Shown here: piece by piece, positions 9,297 through 18,879 of the stretch
How the letters are laid out: the number at the start of each line of letters is the position of its first letter
How positions within the stretch are numbered: position 1 is the stretch's first letter
Source of the DNA: Bernardetia sp963719525
GTDB taxonomy: Bacteria > Bacteroidota > Bacteroidia > Cytophagales > Bernardetiaceae
Assembly (NCBI GenBank): GCA_963719525.1
Contig: CAVRCG010000001.1
Coordinates: 1,612,001-1,676,000, forward strand
Direction of reading: 5' to 3'
DNA length: 64,000 bases
Notes under the pieces: model-generated
Database searches by the model: none
What the model saw: only the letters and a program-made list of their open reading frames with translations
What the model was told of the DNA's origin: nothing
Position numbers and translations under genes: made by a program

Positions 9297-10692
9297 TTAT
9301 TTTATGTCATCAATAGAGATACCAACAACGTCAGACATGCCTTTGCTGGCGACTATAGATTGATAAATAAGCAACATTTCTTCTCCTACTTTTTGTGTAG
9401 TGCGAGGATATTCTATATTTGATTTTAAGAGAGTTGCTGTACTTTGGTTTTCTGTTATTTGTAATAGAATATCTTTTAATGCGTCTATATCATCAAATTG
9501 ATACAAAAGTCCTGTTTTTCTATCTTCTACCAATTCTGCCACGCCTCCAATATTTGCTCCGATAATCGGAACTTTTTTGGCGAATGCTTCATAGGCTACT
9601 AGTGGCCCTGTTTCAAGACAGGTAGAAGTAATGCACAAGTAATCTAATTTTGAAATAAAATCAGGTATTTTTTCAGAGGGCAAACTTTCTTGATAATAGG
9701 TATTTGGTAAAGATTGTATTTTTTGCTGCAAATTAGTGTAATAATCTACATAAAAAAATTGTTTGACACCTACAATATGAAGTTCAATTTCAATAGTTGG
9801 TTGTTGTGCTATAGCTCTTTGTAGTGCTTCTAATAATATGTGTAATCCTTTTATGGGTTCCAAACGTCCGATAAAACCAATTTTGACTTTATGAGGTTCT
9901 GAACGTTTAGATTTTACAAACGAAGTGTCTTTCTCTAATTTTTCATAGTCCTTACTTACTCCTTGCCTACACATTTTCAACTGCTTTGGAGAAACTCCAT
10001 TTATCAAAAAAGCATCATAGAGCCATTGACAGACTACAATAATAGCATCTGTGTTTTGCTGTAAACTTTCTAATACATTTATTTTTTTAGTTACGACACC
10101 AAATTGAGATATTTTTTTTTCTAATACTTTACTTATTGATTTAGATTGTGCAAATCTTCCTACTACTTCGCCTACCAATTTGTTTTTATGTCTAAATTTT
10201 GAGAAACAATATCCACAGTTAGAGTGTACTAATTTTCCGTTACATACCTTTTTATCATTTTTTATAAAATCACCCTTCGGACAAATAACTCCTGGTATAT
10301 GAGCAGTAAAAAGCGTTTTTATTCCCTTCTCTTTTGCTATTTTTAGATGACGATAGTTAAATGTGGTAGAAAGAGAGTGTAAGTGAAAAATATCAGGTTT
10401 TAACTCTGTCAAGATGTTATCAAAATTTTCCCATCCCCTACAAATTACAGCATCAATTATTTCTTGATGTTCGAAATTCTTGAGGTACTTCAAACCTATA
10501 AACTGTATATTCTTGTCCCTTTACATCCTTATTTTCATAGGAGTAATTTCCTTTTGATTTGGAAGAACTAGGCGCAACTACAGAAACTTCTATATTTTGA
10601 GAAACTAAATAGAGAGCTAAGTCGTGTACATATTTTTCTGTTCCTCCAATAGAATCAGGATAATAATAGCCTATTCCTAATATAATTTTCAT
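9297..10692 (-). pseudogene. Glycosyltransferase family 4, frame broken once
   Basis: Two overlapping frames make one GT4 protein of about 464 residues. The N-terminal piece (10453-10692) has MKIILGIGYYYPDSIGGTEK, the GT4 start with the GGTE loop. The larger piece (9297-10493) carries the rest, including IGFIGRLEPIKGLHILLEAL and ETGPLVAYEAFAKKVPIIGA. The span is one base longer than a multiple of three, so a +1 insertion (or -2 deletion) is implied. The frames cross at TTCGAA (10470-10475), and removing one base there restores the frame. A cysteine cluster (CPKGD...CNGK...CGYC, about residues 145-175 of the joined protein) suggests a small metal-binding insert. It may be functional if the lesion is a sequencing error. 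Confidence 0.8.
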
Positions 10693-10719
10693 ATAAGTAA
10701 TTTTCTTAAAGGTAGTTTT

Positions 10720-11694
10720 TTATTTTTTCCTAATTTTACGGTATTTGTTAGCTAGTTTTTCAGCTTTTTTGTATCCTATTAACTTACTCAAATACTTCAT
10801 TGGTTTTGATTTTTGGGGAACAAACTTAGGTTCTATTTCATAGATTTTATTGATTGCTTGCTCAAAAAGTAGTGTTTCATTGTTTATTCCAAAAACTTGA
10901 ATGCAGTATCTATACGATTCTATAAGTACATCTACTTTGTCTTTTCTGTCTTTCAAATTCTCTTTCCACAATTGATGAACTTGCTTTGTATTGGTAAAAA
11001 TATCCTTCACAAATTTCAAATTTCCATGACGCTGTGATAAAGAGGTTCCCTCAGAAACTCTATATTCTGCCATAATTCCTTTGGTATAAACAAATGTACC
11101 TTTATGAATAGCAGCATCTAAAAAATAACGAGCATCTTGGATAATGGGTAATTCCAAATTCCAGCTTCCTATTTTATCAACAATTGATTTAGAATACAAA
11201 ATAGCAGCAGGAGGACACCAAAAATACGTAAAGAGAGCTATCTGTTGGTCTCCCATTATTTGTCTTTCTATTTTTTCTAAAAGACTTTTTTGAGGATTTT
11301 CTTTATTGATTTGTTCAGAAAATTTTTGCCAATCTCCATAAGCTACATCAGCGCCCTTCTCTTCTAAGGCATTGTATTGGATTTCTATTTTTTGAGTTGT
11401 AAGTATGTCATCACTATCCAAATACTGAATGTATTGTCCTTGTGCTAGATTTCGCCCTGTTTCTCTAGCTGCACTTACTCCTCGGTTTGGAGTATCGATG
11501 AGAGTAATTTTGTTTTGTTTTTCATAGTCTTTCAAAATAGATAAAGTAGAATCTGTCGATCCATCGTTTATTACAATGATTTCTATGTTCTGCATTCCCA
11601 TACTTTGATTAAATACACTCTCTAAAGTCTGCTTTATAAAAAGTTCGCAGTTGTAAGCAGGTATTATTACAGATATTTTTTTTTGAGAAAGCAT
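10720..11694 (-). CDS. Glycosyltransferase family 2 (GT-A)
   Basis: 324 residues. ISVIIPAYNCELFIKQTLES is the GT2 start, IEIIVINDGSTDSTL the nucleotide-binding region, GVSAARETGRNLAQGQYIQY follows, and LDSDD is the metal-binding DxD motif. It transfers a sugar from a nucleotide donor in the cytoplasm, probably starting or extending the repeat unit. It is 27 bp upstream of the broken GT4 gene and 31 bp downstream of the capsule-type gene. Confidence 0.93.
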   Translation of the reverse strand: MLSQKKISVIIPAYNCELFIKQTLESVFNQSMGMQNIEIIVINDGSTDSTLSILKDYEKQNKITLIDTPNRGVSAARETGRNLAQGQYIQYLDSDDILTTQKIEIQYNALEEKGADVAYGDWQKFSEQINKENPQKSLLEKIERQIMGDQQIALFTYFWCPPAAILYSKSIVDKIGSWNLELPIIQDARYFLDAAIHKGTFVYTKGIMAEYRVSEGTSLSQRHGNLKFVKDIFTNTKQVHQLWKENLKDRKDKVDVLIESYRYCIQVFGINNETLLFEQAINKIYEIEPKFVPQKSKPMKYLSKLIGYKKAEKLANKYRKIRKK

Positions 11695-11725
11695 TTTATA
11701 GAAGAGGAGGTAAGAGTGTAGAAAA

Positions 11726-13207
11726 CTATTTTTTCAGAAAAAAGTTATATACTATTTTTTGAGGAAATAATCGCATCGGAAATCTATTTTTTATAAGAAA
11801 ATTATATAATCTTGTATACCAGTAAAGAATATCGTTTTTAGTTTCGAATCTATTGTCTTTTCCAAAAAGTGGGTAGGTATATTTTTCAAGTTCTGAACCT
11901 GCTTCCATTATGTAATATCCATAAATAAGGGCTGCTTCTTTGGATAATGGTTTTAATTCTTTGTCTTTCAATAGTGCTGTTAACTCTTCAAAAGAAGTAG
12001 GAAAATAAGCAGCATTTGGGATGTCTTTATAAAATGCCGAACCGTAAGTTATGGAAGGTTTGTTCCAAAAAGTAGCTTCTATACCCGTTGTAGAACCAAA
12101 ACTAAGTGTTTTGTCGCTTTTTTCCATTAATGCATACGTATCTACATTTTCATCTGAGAGTATCACTTCTACATTTTTGTAGTGTTGAGGAAGCGTAATA
12201 ATTTTCTGAACCTCCTTTGTTTGTGTAAGTGCTTTTAGATTAGGATGTATTCGTATATAAAAAAAATAATCAGGGTACAATTTCTCAAACTCTCTTACTA
12301 CGTCTTCTATAATGTCGCTTTGCCTTCCATACGTTTTCCAAATATCTTCTCCCAAAACAGCCACTTCGTCTTCTGAAGAATTAAATACAGCAATTATATG
12401 TTTGCCTTCTCGGTTTTCGAAGCTTTTAGGTAATTTGTTTTTCTCTTGATTTCCGATATAACTTATATCCGTTTTGCCAACACTTCCTCGCCTTCTATTG
12501 ATAAACCAATTTGTTCCTTTTTGTTTTGCCTCAATCGGATTTTGATTTGTTTTGTCAATAGCCAGTTTAGCATTCATAGCCATATCGTGAGGCAGAGTGC
12601 CTTCAAAAGTAGTATATCTATTAAACGTACTTCCAACATCATAAGTCGTGAAAGGTATTTTTTTATACTTACAGTACTCCAACATAGCTCTACTTTCTAC
12701 AATCCTACCATTGTATATATATACCTTATCAGGCTTTACCTTTTCAATAATTTCAGGTACATTATCCAGTACAACGTGAGCCGTATGCGCTATTAATCCC
12801 AAAAATTCTTTATGATTATCTAAATTAGCATCTATATCTCTAATAGAAGAAACGAAGGAAGACGCAACACCTATTCCTATATTTATACCGTTGTAAGTAC
12901 ATTTTTTGATTTCATCTATGTGTGTCATTCCTTCAAAAGGATAGATTTTGAAAGGCTTTTCTTTCAAAAAAAACACATTCGTTTCATCAATCTGAAATTC
13001 TTTTAATACTTTTCTTTGCCTGTACTGGCATTGTATGCAAACGCTACGAGAACCTTTTTTCTCTTTGCCAAGACAAAATTCTACACTTGCATCACAACAT
13101 ATAATATATATTTCGTTTCCTTTTTGCCTTTCTAATTTAGCCATTTCCATGGTGTGCGCCAACACTTCGTCTATGCCTACATAGAGCGCAAAAATCAGTA
13201 TTTTCAT
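11726..13207 (-). CDS. Capsule-type polysaccharide biosynthesis protein
   Basis: 493 residues. The N-terminal half resembles GT-B like surface polysaccharide proteins and contains CIQCQYRQRKVL (a CxxC) near residue 78. The C-terminal half has HPNLKAL, then DTYALMEKSDKTLSFGSTTG and EATFWNKPSITYGSAFYKD, the pattern seen in KpsS/Caps_synth-like capsule transferases. First gene of the polysaccharide run, 91 bp downstream of cmk. The family is moderately secure; whether it adds Kdo or another sugar is unknown. Confidence 0.75.
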   Translation of the reverse strand: MKILIFALYVGIDEVLAHTMEMAKLERQKGNEIYIICCDASVEFCLGKEKKGSRSVCIQCQYRQRKVLKEFQIDETNVFFLKEKPFKIYPFEGMTHIDEIKKCTYNGINIGIGVASSFVSSIRDIDANLDNHKEFLGLIAHTAHVVLDNVPEIIEKVKPDKVYIYNGRIVESRAMLEYCKYKKIPFTTYDVGSTFNRYTTFEGTLPHDMAMNAKLAIDKTNQNPIEAKQKGTNWFINRRRGSVGKTDISYIGNQEKNKLPKSFENREGKHIIAVFNSSEDEVAVLGEDIWKTYGRQSDIIEDVVREFEKLYPDYFFYIRIHPNLKALTQTKEVQKIITLPQHYKNVEVILSDENVDTYALMEKSDKTLSFGSTTGIEATFWNKPSITYGSAFYKDIPNAAYFPTSFEELTALLKDKELKPLSKEAALIYGYYIMEAGSELEKYTYPLFGKDNRFETKNDILYWYTRLYNFLIKNRFPMRLFPQKIVYNFFLKK

Positions 13208-13298
13208 TGTTTTTCTATAACTAAATGTATATGTATTAGAATTATATTTTACATTTCTCTGTTGTTGAATAAACCAACAACAATAGTATTTTTTTATA

Positions 13299-14003
13299 TC
13301 AATTCGTAAGAACGCTCTTTTTAGGTATTAACTCTAACACCTTTTCTACTTGCTGATCAAACTCTAATTCTGTAGTATCAATTTCAATGGCATCGTCTGA
13401 TTTTCGAAGTGGACTTTCCTCTCTAGTAGAATCTATTAAATCTCTTTTTTCAAGATTAGCAATGATTTCTGAAAGCTCAACCTGTTGTCCTAAACCTTCC
13501 AATTCTTTTTGACGACGTAAGGCTCTAACAGGAACTTGTGCAGTCATAAAAACTTTTAGTTCTGCATCTGGAAATACGACCGTTCCAATGTCTCGTCCGT
13601 CCATTACAATTCCTTTTTTTGTTCCCATCAAACGCTGCTGAGCAACCAGAAAATGACGCACTTCGGCAATCGTACTGACATCACTTACCCTTTCCGAAAT
13701 GTGCATTTGTCGAATAAGTGATTCTACATTTTCTCCATTCAAGTAAATATGGCTAGTTTTAGTTTTTTCATCAAACTTAAATTCTAATAGGATAGAAGTC
13801 AATGCTTTTCTGACCTGTCCTTTACTAAAATGATCCACTTTTTGGCGATAAAAATATAAAGTTACGGCTCTGTACATAGCTCCTGTATCGATATAAGCAT
13901 ACCCCAAGCGAGAAGCAACCGTTTTTGCAGTACTGCTTTTCCCACATCCTGAATAGCCATCAATAGCAATAATAATAGTTTTAGAGTTTTCGTTTTGAGC
14001 CAT
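13299..14003 (-). CDS. cmk: (d)CMP kinase
   Basis: 234 residues from the ATG at 14003 (MAQNENSK). A longer frame to 14036 exists, but a TACCTTTG promoter element lies at 14034-14041 on this strand, which would put the transcript start inside that extension. The P-loop is GYSGCGKSST; YIDTGAMYRAVTLY and VMDGRDIGTVVFPDAELKVF are the CMP-kinase signatures. It phosphorylates CMP/dCMP with ATP for nucleic acid and CDP-lipid synthesis. Divergent from the PBP1A gene. Confidence 0.95.
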   Translation of the reverse strand: MAQNENSKTIIIAIDGYSGCGKSSTAKTVASRLGYAYIDTGAMYRAVTLYFYRQKVDHFSKGQVRKALTSILLEFKFDEKTKTSHIYLNGENVESLIRQMHISERVSDVSTIAEVRHFLVAQQRLMGTKKGIVMDGRDIGTVVFPDAELKVFMTAQVPVRALRRQKELEGLGQQVELSEIIANLEKRDLIDSTREESPLRKSDDAIEIDTTELEFDQQVEKVLELIPKKSVLTN

Positions 14004-14097
14004 ATAATTATTTTTTACGATAGTAATTTTTGACAAAGGTAAGAAAACTTATAGAGATACTAAAAAGTATATCAAAATCAAAACAAACAAAATCGTT

Positions 14098-14128
14098 TTG
14101 CTAATTGTAATTTATAAACGTAATTTTG
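14098..14128 (+). promoter_or_regulatory. Bacteroidetes-type promoter of PBP1A gene
   Basis: TTG at 14098-14100, a 20-bp spacer, and TAATTTTG at 14121-14128 match the Bacteroidetes sigma-70 consensus (TTG, about 19 bp, TAnnTTTG). The gene's ATG at 14176 follows by 47 bp, which supports that start over the TTG at 14098. Confidence 0.65.
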
Positions 14129-14175
14129 CCTTACGAAAAAATACAATCTGTTATTGCTATTTTGATATAATTGTT

Positions 14176-16554
14176 ATGAAGAATTTACTTCCATTTTTCA
14201 GAAAGACAAGCCAAAATGTATATTCATTGATTAGCTTTCCGAAAGGAGAGTCTAAAATAATGCGTTTTTGTCGTGCTTTATGGTGGATTACTGGAATTGG
14301 ATTAGCAAGTATTATTGTATTTTTTGTTGCTGTTACTTTTAACTGGTTTGGATTCTTTGGTCAAATTCCTTCTCTAAAATCTCTTGAAAATCCAAAAACA
14401 CCTTTACCTTCTATTATTTATACGTCGGATAGCGTAGAAGTAGCTCGTTATTACAGTCAAAACAAAACTCCATTAAAGTATGGACAAATAGATTCGATGA
14501 CTATTTTGGCACTCTTGGCAACAGAAGATGCACGTTTTGAAAATCACTCTGGAATTGATGCAGAAGCTACTTTTGGTGTTTTTTTAGCTCTTTTAAAGGG
14601 AGATAATAGAGGTGGAAGTACGCTAAGCCAGCAGCTTGCCAAAAATATGTTTGCTACTCGCTCAGAAGAGAATACAGGAAAAATAGGAGATAGAGGAATT
14701 TTGAGTACAATCGTTTCGAAGGCAAAAGAATGGATTATGGCTGTTCGTTTGGAACGCTCTTATACCAAAAAGGAAATTTTGAATATGTATCTCAATGAAG
14801 TTACCTTTGGAAATAATGCCTTCGGACTTCATGCAGCAGCCAAAAAATATTTTTCTACTTCCCCAGATAGCCTTGAAATTCATCAATCGGCTTTACTTGT
14901 CGGACTTTTGAAAGCTCCTTCTACCTACAACCCTCTTCGAAACCCAGAAAAAGCACTAGCTAGACGAAATACAGTTCTTAATCAAATGCGAAAATACAAG
15001 TATATTACTCGTCATCAAGTAGATTCTTTAAAAGAATTACCTTTAGATTTGACTGTCTTTTATGAGGTTGCCGAAACGGGAAATAGCACTTATTATAAAA
15101 ATTATGTTACTCAAAAATTAAAAAGTTGGTGCGACAAAAATGGTTATGATTTGTATGCTGATGGATTAGAAATTTACCTAACTATTGATTCCAAAATTCA
15201 AGCTCATGCAGAAACAGCTATTGCTCAACAAATGCCCGTTCTTCAAAAGAAGTTTCACGAGCAATGGAAAGGGTTGATTCCTTGGACAGATAGCAATAAA
15301 AAACCGATTGAAAATTATATTGAAAATGCCGTAGCCAAAACTGATTATTACAAGTACTTGTTAGAAAGGTATGGCAAAACGAGTGATTCAATTCAAATTT
15401 TGTTAGAACAACCTAAAAAAATGACTGTTTTTAGTTGGGAAAATGAAAATCACAGAAAAGATACTACACTTTCTACCATTGATTCGATAAAATATTATAA
15501 GCAGATAATGAGAGCTGGAATGGTTTCTTTAGACCCTTATAGTGGACATATAAAAGCGTGGGTAGGAGGGCTGGACTTTGAATATTTTAAGTATGACCAA
15601 GTCAGACAAGCCAAAAGACAACCTGGTTCGACTTTCAAAATGTTTGTCTATGCAACAGCCATTGATTCGTTGAATATGTCGCCCTGTGATACTATTTTGG
15701 ATACAAATCCGATTATTAGGTATGAAGAAGATGGTGAACAAAAAGTTTGGACTCCTCATAATGCCGACTGGACAAACACCAATAAGAATATGACTTTGAG
15801 GCACGCAATGGGACGTTCGATTAATACTGTTACAGCAAAGCTTACCGAAAAAGTAGGTTGGACAACAGTAGCGCATTACGCTAAAAAAATGGGAATTACT
15901 TCTCCTTTAGCCGAAGTTCCTTCAATCGGACTGGGTTCTAGTGATGTATCACTCTTCGAAATGGCTGGAGCGTATGCAACCGTTATGAATGGTGGAATGT
16001 GGCAAGAACCACAGATTTTATGGCAGGTAAAGGACAAACACGGAAAAACACTTCATTATTTTTATGGCGAATCTGCTCGTGCTTTATCAAAAGAATCTGC
16101 TTGGCTAATGGGTTATATGCTTAAAGGAGGAACGCAAGAACCCTACGGAACGTCGCTCGGTTTGTGGTCTTATGGCATATTAGGAAATGGAAACGATGTA
16201 GGAGGAAAAACAGGAACGTCTTCTAATTTTGCAGATGGTTGGTATATGGGCGTAACCAGAGATTTGGTAACGGGAGTTTGGGTAGGTGGAGAAGACCGAG
16301 CTATTCGTTTTCGTACTTCTGATGTAGGCGAAGGCTCAAAAACAGCACTTCCTATTTTCGGAATTTATATGAAAAGTCTCTATGAAGACAAAACTTCTGG
16401 CATCCGAAAAGCTCCCTTTTTACAGCCTACTGTCGATATAAAACGTAATTATTATTGTCCTACACCTATGTATGAGCGTTATCCTCAAAAAGATAGTACA
16501 GAAGTAGAAAATGCTATCGAAGAACTTCAATTTGATAAAGAATTGTTTAAGTAA
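14176..16554 (+). CDS. Penicillin-binding protein 1A (transglycosylase/transpeptidase)
   Basis: 792 residues from the ATG at 14176. A short cytoplasmic tail is followed by a membrane helix (ITGIGLASIIVFFVAVTF). The GT51 domain has LLATEDARFENHSGID, GGSTLSQQLAKNMF and the RSYTKKEILNMYLNEVTFGN region. The transpeptidase domain has the active-site serine in PGSTFKMFVYA, SIN in GRSINTVTAK, and KTG in GGKTGTSSNFADGWY. All catalytic motifs are intact. It polymerises and cross-links peptidoglycan in the periplasm. It is divergently transcribed from cmk. Confidence 0.96.
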   Translation: MKNLLPFFRKTSQNVYSLISFPKGESKIMRFCRALWWITGIGLASIIVFFVAVTFNWFGFFGQIPSLKSLENPKTPLPSIIYTSDSVEVARYYSQNKTPLKYGQIDSMTILALLATEDARFENHSGIDAEATFGVFLALLKGDNRGGSTLSQQLAKNMFATRSEENTGKIGDRGILSTIVSKAKEWIMAVRLERSYTKKEILNMYLNEVTFGNNAFGLHAAAKKYFSTSPDSLEIHQSALLVGLLKAPSTYNPLRNPEKALARRNTVLNQMRKYKYITRHQVDSLKELPLDLTVFYEVAETGNSTYYKNYVTQKLKSWCDKNGYDLYADGLEIYLTIDSKIQAHAETAIAQQMPVLQKKFHEQWKGLIPWTDSNKKPIENYIENAVAKTDYYKYLLERYGKTSDSIQILLEQPKKMTVFSWENENHRKDTTLSTIDSIKYYKQIMRAGMVSLDPYSGHIKAWVGGLDFEYFKYDQVRQAKRQPGSTFKMFVYATAIDSLNMSPCDTILDTNPIIRYEEDGEQKVWTPHNADWTNTNKNMTLRHAMGRSINTVTAKLTEKVGWTTVAHYAKKMGITSPLAEVPSIGLGSSDVSLFEMAGAYATVMNGGMWQEPQILWQVKDKHGKTLHYFYGESARALSKESAWLMGYMLKGGTQEPYGTSLGLWSYGILGNGNDVGGKTGTSSNFADGWYMGVTRDLVTGVWVGGEDRAIRFRTSDVGEGSKTALPIFGIYMKSLYEDKTSGIRKAPFLQPTVDIKRNYYCPTPMYERYPQKDSTEVENAIEELQFDKELFK

Positions 16555-16627
16555 ATTAGTTTAAAGAATGAGTATGTTGAAAAATATGATTTTCTTTGTT
16601 AGCCATTTTTTTGTACAAGATAATTTC

Positions 16628-17440
16628 TTATTCTTCGATAGCGTACCAAATCGAATCCATAGCAATCTCATTTACAGTTGTGGTATCATAATCTATTCTA
16701 ATAGATTTTCCATTTTGGATAACAAATTTTTCTGTCGTTTTCTTTCCTGTTATATCAAAACTTGATTCCCAATATTTTGTGAGAGTAAGAGAATCATTTA
16801 TCCATTTGTAAAAATTCTTTTCGTGTACTCCAAAGTTTCCTCCATCTCTAAAAGCTATAATTTTTTTCTGTTTTTTGAGAATATATAGACTATCATCAGC
16901 ATATAAATGAATCTTGTTTTCGAAATCAGGTTGAAGAATTAAATCATAAGAAAATGTAATTCTACCTACACTTCTACAAAAAGATTTAATGACAATATCT
17001 TTTTTATCATCAAAATTTACGTCCTTCAAATAAATGTCATCTAGTACATTTCTAGGTTCGTAATCAATACTATCTAAAATTTCATACTTCTCATTTGTTT
17101 TTGTAGCAATGTACAAATAGCAGTTATCTGTCATACACTTTGTGTTTTTCATTAGATAAAATGATTCAAATCTATCCTTTTGAGAAAAAAAGGCTATTTC
17201 TACATAACTGAAAATGAAAAAACTATCCTTTTTCAAATTCATTTTATTGATAGAAAGAATTGCAGAATCAACCGAAACTCTACCTATAGAATCAAACTGA
17301 ACATCAGAATAATCTAATGGATTAAAGTCTTTCTCTTGTTCTTCCTTAATTTCTTTTTCTGATTGAATAGCTGGATTACAACCTACAAAAACAATCAAAG
17401 AAAATATAACGAATAATAAATGTTGTATTCCGTAATTCAT
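16628..17440 (-). CDS. Hypothetical lipoprotein
   Basis: 270 residues. It has a lipoprotein signal (hydrophobic LLFVIFSLIVFVG then Cys), so the mature protein should be lipidated and membrane anchored. The remainder is mixed beta-rich sequence with VNFDDKKDIVIKS, a D-x-N/D-x-D-like strip seen in FG-GAP/integrin-like repeats, which suggests a calcium-binding loop. No family recognised. It lies 21 bp upstream of the cysN end in the same direction, but a functional link is not evident. Confidence 0.65.
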   Translation of the reverse strand: MNYGIQHLLFVIFSLIVFVGCNPAIQSEKEIKEEQEKDFNPLDYSDVQFDSIGRVSVDSAILSINKMNLKKDSFFIFSYVEIAFFSQKDRFESFYLMKNTKCMTDNCYLYIATKTNEKYEILDSIDYEPRNVLDDIYLKDVNFDDKKDIVIKSFCRSVGRITFSYDLILQPDFENKIHLYADDSLYILKKQKKIIAFRDGGNFGVHEKNFYKWINDSLTLTKYWESSFDITGKKTTEKFVIQNGKSIRIDYDTTTVNEIAMDSIWYAIEE

Positions 17441-17461
17441 AATTCGTAATCTTTAATTAAA

Positions 17462-18709
17462 TCAAATAATCATTCCAGCAGCCACCGTAGCATTAGTCTG
17501 TAAATCAATCAAAATCAAACTTCCTGTTCGTTTGTTTTTCGAATAACTATCGTAAAAAATGGGTTTTGCTGTCCGTATTCTTATTCTACCAATATCATTC
17601 AGTCCAATAGTCAAATCATTTTCGGTTCTGTGAAGTGTGTTAATGTTTGTTTTATAGACTACTTCTTTTATAATTGCTTTTACTTCTTGTGTGGTATGTC
17701 GTAATAAATATTTTCCATTCGGCTGTAATTTCTGCTCATTCAACCAGCAAATCATCACTTCCAAATCTTGTCCTATTGTTGGTTTATTGTCTTCTTTTAC
17801 GAGCATATCTCCTCTACTGATATCGATATCATCTTCCAAAAGCATCGTAATATTTTGAGGTGGAAACGCTTTTTCTTGTTCTCCATCAAAAGAATCTAGC
17901 TTTTTGATAATTGTCGAAAAACCAGAAGGCAAAACGGTAATTTTGTCACCCTTTTTAAAAACTCCTCCCAAAATTTCGCCTGCATATCCTCTATAATCGT
18001 GTAGATTTTCTTCCTTAGATTGTGGACGAATGACGTGCTGAACAGCAAAACGAGAATTAATAAAATCCCATGTATTTCCGATATAGGCGTTTTCTAAGTG
18101 ATACAAAAAACTTGTTCCATTATACCATTCCATGTTCTCCGATTTCTCTACTACATTATCTCCTTTTAGTGCGCTAATTGGAATAAAATTTACTTCCGAA
18201 ATTCTGGTTTTTCGTACAAAATTTAAGTATTCTGCTTTTATTTTATCATAAATTTCTTCCTTATATTCTACCAAATCCATTTTATTGATACAAACTACTA
18301 GATTTTTGATTCCTAAAAGTTCGGCTATAAAAGTATGGCGACGAGTTTGTTCGACAATTCCCTGTCTAGCATCAATCAAAATAACTAAAAGTTGTGCCGT
18401 TGAAGCACCAGTAACCATATTACGAGTATATTGAATATGACCGGGGCAATCTGCCAAAATAAATTTTCTTGTCGGAGTAGCAAAATATCAATACGCTACA
18501 TCAATCGTAATTCCTTGTTCCCGTTCGGCACGCAAGCCATCGGTAAGCAAAGCAAGATTGACATATTCTTCTCCTCTTCTTTTACTGGCTGCTTCGATGG
18601 CTGTAAGTTGGTCTTCAAAAATACTTTTTGTGTCATATAAAAGCCTTCCGATAAGTGTACTTTTTCCATCGTCAACACTTCCTGCTGTTGCAAAACGTAA
18701 TAAATCCAT
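17462..18709 (-). pseudogene. cysN: Sulfate adenylyltransferase subunit 1, one in-frame TGA
   Basis: The frame 18709 to 17462 encodes a full 415-codon CysN interrupted only by TGA at 18488-18490. Before it: SVDDGKSTLIGRLLYDTKSI (P-loop G1) and EREQGITIDVAY. After it, in the same frame: YFATPTRKFILADCPGH (G3) and VCINKMDLV (G4). Homologues carry Arg or Lys at the stop position, so CGA to TGA is the likely change. CysN is the GTPase that drives ATP sulfurylase (CysD) to make APS. No cysD is next to it, although the two usually form an operon. The gene's own terminal stop is also TGA, which argues against recoding. Confidence 0.85.
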
Positions 18710-18734
18710 GTTATTTTCTTCGCTTTTTTATTCT

Positions 18735-18758
18735 TGACACTCAAAAAGTGTCAGCTAC
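18735..18758. repeat. Hairpin of the GTAGCTGACACTT family
   Basis: TGACACTCAAAAAGTGTCAGCTAC forms a short stem (TGACACT/AGTGTCA) between the cysN start and a TACCTTTG element (minus strand, 18773-18780). The reverse-orientation relative is at 30137-30161. Its position in the presumed 5' untranslated region of cysN could influence expression, but the dispersed copies suggest a mobile small repeat. Confidence 0.55.
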
Positions 18759-18879
18759 TTATGATTTTGAAACAAAGGTAGAAAAAAGTCAGTTTAAACG
18801 TATATTTTTTCGTTTCTTACCAAAAATCACTACCTTCAATTGAAGAAAAAGACATTTTTGAATTTTAATAAAAAAAATA

